From Ruminococcaceae bacterium UBA1772 (GTDB taxonomy: Bacteria; Bacillota; Clostridia; Oscillospirales; Acutalibacteraceae): a DNA stretch of 5,643 nucleotides. Both the position numbers and the translations under genes were made by a program. Every line of letters starts with the position of its first letter. The first letter of the stretch is position 1. The notes under the pieces were generated by a model. It did no database searches. It was not told the origin of the DNA and was given only the letters and a program-made list of their open reading frames with translations. Where the stretch lies: the NCBI GenBank assembly GCA_002314645.1, contig DCGS01000074.1, positions 836-6,478 on the forward strand. The letters are read 5' to 3'. Shown here piece after piece: positions 1 to 5,183 of the stretch.

Positions 1-1510
1 TCTGATCCATGAACTGTGAAAGTGGAGATGAACCAAAGAACTCTCTGATTGCTGCAACTACTGGTCTGATATTAATGAGTGCCTGTGGTGTTGCCTTCTC
101 TGGCTCCTGAGCCTGTAAAGACATACGCTCACGTACAACTCTTTCCATACGAGTGAAACCAATTCTGAACTGGTTCTGAAGGAGTTCGCCGACTGAACGG
201 ATACGGCGGTTACCAAGGTGGTCAATATCGTCGATTGTACCAACGTTATCAGCAAGACAGTTCAAATAGTTAACTGATGCAAAAATATCATCTATTATAA
301 TATGTTTAGGAATGAGGTCATCACAACGCTCACGCATTCTCTGGAGCATGTCGTCCTTATTTGAAATACCTTCATCAAGGATTTCCATAAGGATTGTGTG
401 ACGAACCTTTTCATTAATGGCAATTTCAATAAGATCTTCCTGTGTAATTCCAAGGTCTTCAACGAATGGAAGAGCATCTACCATTCCGTTTGATACAACC
501 TTAACTTCCTTGTCTTCAACGTCAAGGTAAGCCATCATTACGCCAGCCTGCTCAATTTCATAAGCCTTTTCTTTTGTAATGATTTCACCAGCATCAGCAA
601 GTACTTCACCTGTTGTTTCAGAAACAATAGGTCTCCTGAGCTTGTTTCCAACAAGTCTCTGGCTGATTGCAAGCTTCTTATTGTATTTATAACGACCTAC
701 TCTTGAAAGGTCATATCTGTGTGCGTCAAAGAAGAGACCATCAAGATGAGCCTGTGCAGTCTCAAGTGTTGGTGGTTCGCCTGGACGAAGCTTCTTGTAA
801 ACTTCAAGAAGAGCTTCTTCAGCATTCTTTGTTGTATCCTTTTCAAGTGTAGCTATAATTCTCTCGTCTGCACCAAAGAAATCAAGAATATCCTGATTTG
901 ATGAAAGACCAAGAGCACGGATGAATGTTGTAATGTAAATCTTTCTGTTCTTATCAATACGAACATAGAAAAGATCGTTCTGGTCAGTCTCATATTCGAG
1001 CCATGCACCACGGTTAGGAATTACTGTTGAAGTATAGAGTTCCTTACCCTTCTGGTCATGAGTCATTCCGAAGTATACACCTGGTGAACGAACGAGCTGT
1101 GAAACAATAGCACGCTCAGCACCGTTAATTACGAATGTACCGCTCTCTGTCATAAGAGGGAAGTCACCCATGTATACGTCTGATTCCTTAACTTCACCTG
1201 TCTCCTTGTTGTAAAGACGAGCCTTTACACGAAGAGGAGCAGCGTATGTTGCGTCTCTTTCCTTACACTCTCTTACTGTGTACTTTGGCTTTTCATCCAT
1301 TGTGTAATCAACAAATTCAAGCACAAGGTTGCCAGTATAGTCTGTAATTTCTGAAATGTCTCTGAAAACTTCTTTCAGGCCGACATCGAGGAACCACTTG
1401 TATGAGTTCTTCTGAATCTCAATGAGGTTAGGCATTTCCATAACTTCATTAATTTTTGCGAAGTTCATACGGGTAGTTGTACCGAGTTGGGTCGGTTTAA
1501 CTTTTACCAT
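1..1510 (-). CDS. rpoB: DNA-directed RNA polymerase beta subunit, N-terminal 503 codons (partial at window edge)
   Basis: This is the N-terminal part of the catalytic beta subunit of RNA polymerase; the reading frame runs open off the left edge. It begins MVKVKPTQLGTTTRMNFAKI, followed by the beta hallmark NLIEIQKNSYKWFL near residues 28-41. Later come GTFVINGAERAIVSQL and RSPGVYF around 125-150, DDIDHLGNRRIRSVGELLQN and RMERVVRERMS around 425-465, and finally FFGSSPLSQFMDQ at 491-503, the opening of rifampicin cluster I. The last codons match E. coli positions up to about Q517. The residue matching E. coli Q510 is proline here (P496). The stretch before DDIDHLGNRR is, from memory, about 30 residues longer than in Bacillus subtilis and resembles other Clostridia. 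The start at 1510 is supported by GGAGTG at 1521-1526, 10 bases upstream. The gene has its own promoter and a divergent ndk neighbour; rplL, its usual upstream neighbour, is absent. Identification is certain. Confidence 0.98.
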   Translation of the reverse strand, partial: MVKVKPTQLGTTTRMNFAKINEVMEMPNLIEIQKNSYKWFLDVGLKEVFRDISEITDYTGNLVLEFVDYTMDEKPKYTVRECKERDATYAAPLRVKARLYNKETGEVKESDVYMGDFPLMTESGTFVINGAERAIVSQLVRSPGVYFGMTHDQKGKELYTSTVIPNRGAWLEYETDQNDLFYVRIDKNRKIYITTFIRALGLSSNQDILDFFGADERIIATLEKDTTKNAEEALLEVYKKLRPGEPPTLETAQAHLDGLFFDAHRYDLSRVGRYKYNKKLAISQRLVGNKLRRPIVSETTGEVLADAGEIITKEKAYEIEQAGVMMAYLDVEDKEVKVVSNGMVDALPFVEDLGITQEDLIEIAINEKVRHTILMEILDEGISNKDDMLQRMRERCDDLIPKHIIIDDIFASVNYLNCLADNVGTIDDIDHLGNRRIRSVGELLQNQFRIGFTRMERVVRERMSLQAQEPEKATPQALINIRPVVAAIREFFGSSPLSQFMDQ

Positions 1511-1520
1511 AGACTTTAAT

Positions 1521-1526
1521 CACTCC
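1521..1526 (-). promoter_or_regulatory. rpoB ribosome binding site
   Basis: The minus strand reads GGAGTG ten bases before the ATG at 1510. It fixes the rpoB start, since the next in-frame ATG (codon 15) has no comparable Shine-Dalgarno sequence. Confidence 0.7.
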
Positions 1527-1537
1527 GTTCATTTTGT

Positions 1538-1582
1538 CTAAAAAATTGCCATTTTCCTTATGTTTATAGGAAATTCTGCCAT
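1538..1582 (-). CDS. Possible 14-residue leader ORF in the rpoB 5' leader (speculative)
   Basis: Inside the predicted rpoB leader the minus strand carries an ATG at 1582 followed by 13 sense codons and TAG, encoding MAEFPINIRKMAIF. A G-rich AGGGG lies 8 bases upstream of the ATG, at a plausible ribosome binding distance. The ORF ends 27 bases before the rpoB ATG. A second in-frame ATG, preceded by AAGGAA, gives an even shorter peptide. I recognise no homologue, and a chance ORF this short is common, so this is only a candidate. An imperfect hairpin (arms 1553-1558 and 1568-1573) falls inside it. Confidence 0.2.
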   Translation of the reverse strand: MAEFPINIRKMAIF

Positions 1583-1591
1583 AGTGAAAAC

Positions 1592-1607
1592 CCCTAAAAG
1601 GATAGGG
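1592..1607 (-). other. Small stem-loop in rpoB leader
   Basis: The arms CCCTA and TAGGG form a 5-bp stem with a 6-base loop in the leader transcribed from the rpoB promoter, about 20 bases after the predicted start site. It is followed by TTTTCA rather than a long U tract, so it does not look like a full terminator. It overlaps the G-rich site that could serve the leader ORF, so it could mask that site. Stability is probably modest. Confidence 0.3.
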
Positions 1608-1631
1608 AAATCCATTATAATGCAGTATGAC

Positions 1632-1660
1632 ATTATACAGAGATTACAAGCCCTCGTCAA
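1632..1660 (-). promoter_or_regulatory. rpoB promoter, near-consensus sigma-A type
   Basis: On the minus strand TTGACG (1655-1660) is followed after exactly 17 bases by TATAAT (1632-1637). That is one mismatch from the consensus with optimal spacing. The predicted start site is near 1625, giving a leader of about 115 nt. The match explains how rpoB can be expressed strongly without an upstream ribosomal protein operon. A second TATAAT lies at 1614-1619 but has no good -35 partner. Confidence 0.88.
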
Positions 1661-1742
1661 GCAGTTTAAAGAAAAAAGTCAGGCATACTGAGAAAATAAG
1701 TGTCACACCCACCCGAGCGTTTCATTTTGGCAAAAATAATAC

Positions 1743-1771
1743 TTGATAGACTCCCCTTTATTTGATAAAAT
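1743..1771 (+). promoter_or_regulatory. ndk promoter, extended -10 sigma-A type
   Basis: TTGATA at 1743-1748 is separated by 17 bases from TAAAAT at 1766-1771. The -10 is preceded by TGA (1763-1765), giving the TGn extended -10 motif. The predicted start is near 1778, leaving a short leader of about 30 nt before the ndk ATG. It points away from the rpoB promoter, and the two -35 boxes are about 80 bp apart. Confidence 0.78.
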
Positions 1772-1791
1772 TAACACGAAATTTTTTTGAC

Positions 1792-1798
1792 AAAGGAG
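1792..1798 (+). promoter_or_regulatory. ndk ribosome binding site
   Basis: AAAGGAG lies 9 bases before the ATG at 1808. It settles the start: the in-frame TTG at 1787 precedes this site and would place the Shine-Dalgarno inside the coding sequence, so it is rejected. Confidence 0.85.
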
Positions 1799-1807
1799 TT
1801 ATCTATT

Positions 1808-2215
1808 ATGGAAAGAACTTATATTATGCTCAAGCCTGACTGCGTACAGCGCGGACTTATGGGCGAAGTAATTGCTAGAATTGAAAAGAAGGGCTTCAAG
1901 ATTGCTGACATGAAAATGATGAACCTCAGCGAAGAAATCCTCAAAGAGCACTATGCTCACATTGCTGACAAGCCATTCTTCCCAAGCATTCTTGAGTACA
2001 TGACATCAGGTCCTGTAGTTGGTATGATCGTTGAAGGTGAAAATGCTGTTCTTGGTATGAGAACACTCATGGGCGCTACAAAGTACGAGGAAGCTCTTGC
2101 TGGTACAATCCGTGGCGACTATGCTACAAGCACAGGTTCAAACATCATCCACGGTTCTGACTCAGTTGAGAACGGTGAAATTGAAATTAAGCGTTTCTTC
2201 GGTGCTAACGCATAA
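1808..2215 (+). CDS. ndk: Nucleoside diphosphate kinase
   Basis: This enzyme moves the gamma phosphate from ATP to NDPs through a phosphohistidine intermediate and balances cytoplasmic NTP and dNTP pools. The 135-residue product is the usual length for the bacterial family and starts MERTYIMLKPDCVQRGLMGE, with the conserved lysine at K9. The signature NIIHGSDS at 113-119 carries the catalytic histidine H115. Other family residues are visible: the EHYAHIADKPFF segment (48-58), TSGPVV (66-71), R85 and T91 in MRTLMGAT, and R102 in GTIRGDYA. All key residues are present, so it should be active. It is a single gene with its own promoter, divergent from rpoB, and it ends at a strong terminator facing ydbT. 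Identification is certain. Confidence 0.98.
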   Translation: MERTYIMLKPDCVQRGLMGEVIARIEKKGFKIADMKMMNLSEEILKEHYAHIADKPFFPSILEYMTSGPVVGMIVEGENAVLGMRTLMGATKYEEALAGTIRGDYATSTGSNIIHGSDSVENGEIEIKRFFGANA

Positions 2216-2232
2216 TTGAATTTAACTTAACC

Positions 2233-2276
2233 AAAAGTAAAAGGCTAATGGAATTTTCCATTAGCCTTTTACTTTT
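2233..2276. terminator. Bidirectional intrinsic terminator between ndk and ydbT
   Basis: A perfect 19-bp inverted repeat (2233-2251 against 2258-2276) encloses a 6-base loop. The core arms are GGCTAATGG and CCATTAGCC, flanked by A-rich sequence on the left and T-rich on the right, so each strand reads hairpin plus U tract. It lies 17 bases after the ndk stop, and its outer base pair falls in the stop codon of ydbT (2276-2278). It should terminate both converging genes. Confidence 0.9.
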
Positions 2277-3799
2277 TAGTGTCCTACATAGAATGGAGAA
2301 CTCTTAACTGTGTTTTCAAAGAGGTCATCAAATCTCTTATTTTCAAAATATCCAATAGGATGAACATTTAAAAGCTTTGATCCAAGGATAGTTACATTAG
2401 CATGTGCAACACCAAAGTGCTTTGACACAGGATTAATGTTTACTTCAATGTTCTGAATTTTTGCATTTGGAACAATGAGGCTCTTCTTATGGAATACACC
2501 GTATGTTACAACGGCCTTGTCCTGGAGTACTGCAAGTGCCTTTGTCTTGTAGCCTACAAAGCCAGAAGCCAAAATGAGAAGAACTACAATGAATCCGAGC
2601 CACCAGAATGGAACTTCAAGTACTACGAGTACAACCATTACAACAACAAGAATTAAACTCCAAATAATAGATGGAATCATTGCTGGAATGAGTGCCTTGT
2701 TTGGTGAGCCTTCACCGTAACCTGCAACCTGAAGTTCAGGCTTTAATTCCTTAATGATTTCTTCCATTTCACCGTGTCTTACACAAAGGCAGCAGATTGG
2801 TGTTTCATTGTTCTCTACATCGCCCATACCTACGTTTATGAATTCAGCATAGTAGTAGCCAAATAGACGAGCAAGGAGTGGCTGATGAACCACAATTGCA
2901 TTTGTCTTTGAAAGTGGAAGGTTGTACTGCTTCTTGGTAATTAAACCATATGAAATAATGGCATTTTCGCCACGCTTTTCAATTTTGAAATCATAATAAT
3001 TTATGAGTGGTTTAATCTGGCTCCAAAGTGTTGGCACCACAATGAAGATAATACCAAGAATTGTGCCGAAGAGGTTTCCGTTGTCTTCGTCCATTGCAAG
3101 AATAATACCGCCTATGAGTGTAAGGATGGTAACTAAAATTGCAACTGGTGAAATGCAAAGAAGGAAGTGTCTAACTGTCTCAGAAACCTTAAATTCGTAA
3201 ATGAGCTTTGACTCTTCTTCAATGTGCGATTCAACAACTGTTTCAACACCATTTTCATCGACTGTAACAGTCTTCTCTACATGCTCACCCTTGTGGGTAA
3301 GGATTTCCTTAATTTTAAAGGCTGTGTCCTTGTCAAAGACGAGGTTAAAGTCTGTGCTGTCTGCAGTTACAGAAGAATCTATATCTGCCTGAAGCTTATA
3401 TGTACCAAAGATTTTTTCTGGTATACCCTGCTGGAAATTAACTGTGGAAATACTTGAAAGTCTAACGGATGTTACCTTCTTACGAATAAGGTAGTTATTG
3501 TTGACTACAAGATTTTCTCCATCAATTTTAATGTAGGTCTTTCTCCAACGAAGGAATGAAAAACCAAACATAACTAATGCAACCACTACGAATCCGAGGA
3601 TTGTAATTACAAGGGCAAGAGCCGCGTCCCCATCCTCTGCAATTTCTGCCATTAACTCTCCGCTGTTGATAAGAATAAGGAAAACAATAGCTAAACCAAA
3701 CTTAAGCGAATCAACAATAATTTTACTGAAATGATTTCGTATACCGTCTGCGTGAAGCTGTTCTTCAACAGAAAGAGTGCTTGTTTCTTTCTTGTCCAT
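2276..3799 (-). CDS. ydbT: YdbT-like membrane protein with three bacterial PH (bPH2) domains
   Basis: This is a 507-residue polytopic membrane protein with the layout of B. subtilis YdbT (recalled as about 490 residues). Three repeats of a hydrophobic pair followed by a bPH2 domain can be seen: membrane segments near 28-46 and 60-83 with PH1 about 85-170; segments near 211-235 and 242-260 with PH2 about 268-352; segments near 369-394 and 397-417 with PH3 about 420-500. Characteristic bPH2 pieces are GIPEKIFGTYKLQADI, QPLLARLFGYYYAEF and VPNAKIQNIEVNINPVSKHFG. An acidic linker (about 170-200) follows PH1. The gene starts one base inside the stop of ydbS behind a strong GGAGGG, so the two are probably translationally coupled. 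In Bacillus the ydbST pair is linked to resistance to certain antimicrobial peptides under SigW; the biochemical role is unknown. A SigW-type promoter is not evident here. Family is well supported, function only by analogy. Confidence 0.85.
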   Translation of the reverse strand: MDKKETSTLSVEEQLHADGIRNHFSKIIVDSLKFGLAIVFLILINSGELMAEIAEDGDAALALVITILGFVVVALVMFGFSFLRWRKTYIKIDGENLVVNNNYLIRKKVTSVRLSSISTVNFQQGIPEKIFGTYKLQADIDSSVTADSTDFNLVFDKDTAFKIKEILTHKGEHVEKTVTVDENGVETVVESHIEEESKLIYEFKVSETVRHFLLCISPVAILVTILTLIGGIILAMDEDNGNLFGTILGIIFIVVPTLWSQIKPLINYYDFKIEKRGENAIISYGLITKKQYNLPLSKTNAIVVHQPLLARLFGYYYAEFINVGMGDVENNETPICCLCVRHGEMEEIIKELKPELQVAGYGEGSPNKALIPAMIPSIIWSLILVVVMVVLVVLEVPFWWLGFIVVLLILASGFVGYKTKALAVLQDKAVVTYGVFHKKSLIVPNAKIQNIEVNINPVSKHFGVAHANVTILGSKLLNVHPIGYFENKRFDDLFENTVKSSPFYVGH

Positions 3800-4308
3800 T
3801 ATTCACCCTCCGCAGCCATTTCCTTTTCGGCCTTAACAATTGTGTTAATGCGAGTCTTAAGCTTATCAGCAATTTCCTCAGCTACTGAGTCTTCAAGGAA
3901 AGCAATACGAACCTCTCCACCAGCTGTTGTAATGTCAACATTGCTCATGCCAAACATTCTGTCAATTGGTCCCCTATTAATGGCAATCTGGTGAATTCTT
4001 TCAATTGGAGCAATGCTCTTTGTAATGAAGAAAAGTCCTTCAACTACAATAAGCATGTCATCGTCTACATAGTATCTGTATCTTCTGTAACGAATTTCTG
4101 GAGCAATAATTACGTATGCAACAAGCAAAGCTAAAACAACTACAATAATTGCAATTGCAACGCCCATTGGTATTACCTCTGCTGCCGCTGAAAGAATGAG
4201 TGCTACAGCCGCTACAACAATGAACAAAATTAAGTTCAAAAATAAAGCCGTTAGCCTCATTACACTTTTAGCTTTTTTGTCTACTCTTTTGTACTCAATA
4301 TTTTCCAT
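3799..4308 (-). CDS. ydbS: YdbS-like bPH2-domain membrane protein
   Basis: This is a small integral membrane protein of 169 residues from the chosen start, close to the recalled B. subtilis YdbS length of about 159. Two adjacent hydrophobic segments (about 17-42 and 46-70) are followed by the basic stretch RYRRYRYYVDD and one bPH2 domain. Visible signature elements are IVVEGLFFITKSIAPIERIH, NRGPIDRMFGMSNVDITTAG and a closing amphipathic helix. The C-terminus is charged (EKEMAAEGE). The ATG at 4314 lies only 2 bases after GAGG, whereas the ATG at 4308 is 8 bases away, so MENIEYKR is the likelier start. It is the first gene of the ydbS-ydbT operon in the same order as in Bacillus, which suggests the two act together in the membrane. 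Envelope stress or antimicrobial peptide tolerance is an inference from that analogue. Confidence 0.85.
   Translation of the reverse strand: MENIEYKRVDKKAKSVMRLTALFLNLILFIVVAAVALILSAAAEVIPMGVAIAIIVVVLALLVAYVIIAPEIRYRRYRYYVDDDMLIVVEGLFFITKSIAPIERIHQIAINRGPIDRMFGMSNVDITTAGGEVRIAFLEDSVAEEIADKLKTRINTIVKAEKEMAAEGE
3806..3811 (-). promoter_or_regulatory. ydbT ribosome binding site inside the end of ydbS
   Basis: The minus strand reads GGAGGG six bases before the ydbT ATG, within the last codons of ydbS. With the TAATG stop/start overlap at 3797-3801 this points to coupled translation of the two proteins. Confidence 0.85.
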
Positions 4309-4316
4309 TTTCATTT

Positions 4317-4320
4317 CCTC
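4317..4320 (-). promoter_or_regulatory. ydbS ribosome binding site
   Basis: The minus strand reads AGAGGAA here. The GAGG core is 2 bases from the ATG at 4314 but 8 bases from the ATG at 4308, which decides for the downstream start. Confidence 0.65.
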
Positions 4321-4344
4321 TTTTCTAGAGTTTTTACAATGAAT

Positions 4345-4373
4345 ATTATAACACTATATTCAGTTATAAAAAG
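4345..4373 (-). promoter_or_regulatory. ydbS-ydbT operon promoter, extended -10 type
   Basis: The minus strand carries TGTTATAAT, a perfect -10 (4345-4350) with the TGn extension. The -35 position at 17-base spacing is a weak T-rich CTTTTT, so recognition probably rests on the extended -10 and the AT-rich upstream sequence. The predicted start is near 4338, about 30 nt before the ydbS ATG. It lies just downstream of the left repeat copy, so the operon likely does not depend on readthrough from the DUF1275 gene. Confidence 0.65.
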
Positions 4374-4388
4374 TTAAGAAAAAGTAAC

Positions 4389-4454
4389 AATGAGTCAATG
4401 GGGACGGTTCTGTTTGACTCAATAAATAACAAGTCAATTCGAACCGTCCCCATT
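4389..4454 (+). repeat. REP/MITE-like palindromic repeat, left copy
   Basis: The element contains a perfect 14-bp inverted repeat, AATGGGGACGGTTC (4397-4410) against GAACCGTCCCCATT (4441-4454), with an inner TTGACT/AGTCAA stem and a 12-base loop. Its first 33 bases (4389-4421) match the reverse complement of 5151-5183 at 32 of 33 positions. TGAGTCA (4391-4397) can also pair with TGACTCA (4415-4421), giving an alternative fold. It overlaps the 3' end of the DUF1275 gene. From memory, GGGGACGGTTCT-type repeats are dispersed in Clostridia genomes and recall REP elements mobilised by Y1 (RAYT-type) transposases, but no transposase is present here. Confidence 0.85.
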
Positions 4455-5099
4455 GCTAGCTAGTATTGTTGCTATTGCAACAAATATTAAATTGGTCAAA
4501 GCACCGTAGTTTCCAAATGCATTTTCTGAAAGAAACGCAATAGCAACTCCAAAGTGGAACCAAAAAAGTGTTCCAAGAAAGAATCGCCCTTTTTCAAGGC
4601 TCTTTTTGTTCTTTTCCCTATCTTCAAAATACTCGGTAAAGCCGAAGATCATCTGACGATAGTTATTTGTTGAAAAGATGCTTGAACTTACATACCCTTT
4701 TGCCCCTGGAAAAGCATTCCACTGGAATGCACACGCAAAGAACATAGGATAAAGGACAAGGATGTAATTTATACTTCTTGGAGCAAAGCAAAGCCAAAGC
4801 GTTACAAGGAAGTCAACAAAAATTGAAATGATATGTATGTACTTTGGTATGTAGTCATTTGCAAGCTTTGAAAGTGCAGTTGCTGCAAGGTATATAATTG
4901 CAGCAATAAAGCAAAGAAGTGACTGATAATAGTCTTTGCCAAGGAAGCTTATTACAAGCCTTATCATGTTCGTAGTTTCCGCTGAACCTAGAACATCAAA
5001 GTTTGAAATTGCAAAACCGCCGTAAAAGCCACCAATGATGGCCATTGTGTAGAACAAAATTTGTTCCTTATGCTTCGTTAAAAATGACGTCTTTAACAT
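4434..5099 (-). CDS. DUF1275/YoaK-like family integral membrane protein
   Basis: The 221-residue product has about six hydrophobic segments (near 13-31, 59-78, 87-105, 109-128, 171-190 and 196-215) and no large soluble domain. The N-terminal AIIGGFYGGFAISNFDVLGSAETTNMIRL and the mid-protein FACAFQWNAFPGAKGYVSSSIFSTNNYRQM resemble the paired G/N-rich motifs of the DUF1275 (YoaK) family, whose function is unknown; a transport role has been suggested only by topology. AAGAGG at 5108-5113, 8 bases upstream, supports the ATG at 5099. The gene sits 79 bases after der on the same strand, with no clear promoter between, so cotranscription is possible. Its last codons, encoding NGDGSN and the stop, lie inside the left repeat copy, so the original C-terminus has probably been replaced. 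Family call is moderately confident. Confidence 0.7.
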   Translation of the reverse strand: MLKTSFLTKHKEQILFYTMAIIGGFYGGFAISNFDVLGSAETTNMIRLVISFLGKDYYQSLLCFIAAIIYLAATALSKLANDYIPKYIHIISIFVDFLVTLWLCFAPRSINYILVLYPMFFACAFQWNAFPGAKGYVSSSIFSTNNYRQMIFGFTEYFEDREKNKKSLEKGRFFLGTLFWFHFGVAIAFLSENAFGNYGALTNLIFVAIATILASNGDGSN

Positions 5100-5122
5100 T
5101 TTTAATACCTCTTAAGTCGAAA

Positions 5123-5183
5123 GGGACGGTTCTAATTGATTCATAAACAATGAGTCAAACAGAACCGTCCCCACTGACTCATT
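5123..5183 (-). repeat. REP/MITE-like palindromic repeat, right copy
   Basis: This is a second copy, inverted relative to the one at 4389-4454. A perfect 11-bp outer stem, GGGACGGTTCT (5123-5133) against AGAACCGTCCC (5161-5171), encloses an inner stem 5136-5143/5151-5158 and a 7-base loop. The outer TGACTCA (5175-5181) can pair with TGAGTCA (5151-5157) instead. It fills most of the gap between der and the DUF1275 gene and provides the der stop codon. No U tract follows on the minus strand, so it is a poor intrinsic terminator but could stabilise the der 3' end. Confidence 0.85.

Noticed and set aside
58..901. Several open frames of 60-65 codons on both strands
   Set aside because: They overlap rpoB in other frames, show no family features or ribosome binding sites, and rpoB is certain here.
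1787..1807. Upstream TTG start that would add seven residues to Ndk
   Set aside because: The Shine-Dalgarno AAAGGAG would lie inside the added codons, while the ATG at 1808 has it at ideal distance and gives the family-typical N-terminus.
3003..3994. Plus-strand open frames opposite ydbT and ydbS
   Set aside because: They are antisense shadows of well-supported genes, with cysteine/serine-rich translations and no recognisable motifs.
5136..5162. TTGACT inside the repeat as a -35 for the DUF1275 gene
   Set aside because: At 17-base spacing the -10 position reads TTAGAA, a poor match, and TTGACT is explained by the palindrome.
5123..5171. Hairpin after der as an intrinsic terminator
   Set aside because: Only TTT follows on the minus strand and the same structure occurs as a dispersed repeat, so repeat is the better description; partial attenuation cannot be excluded.
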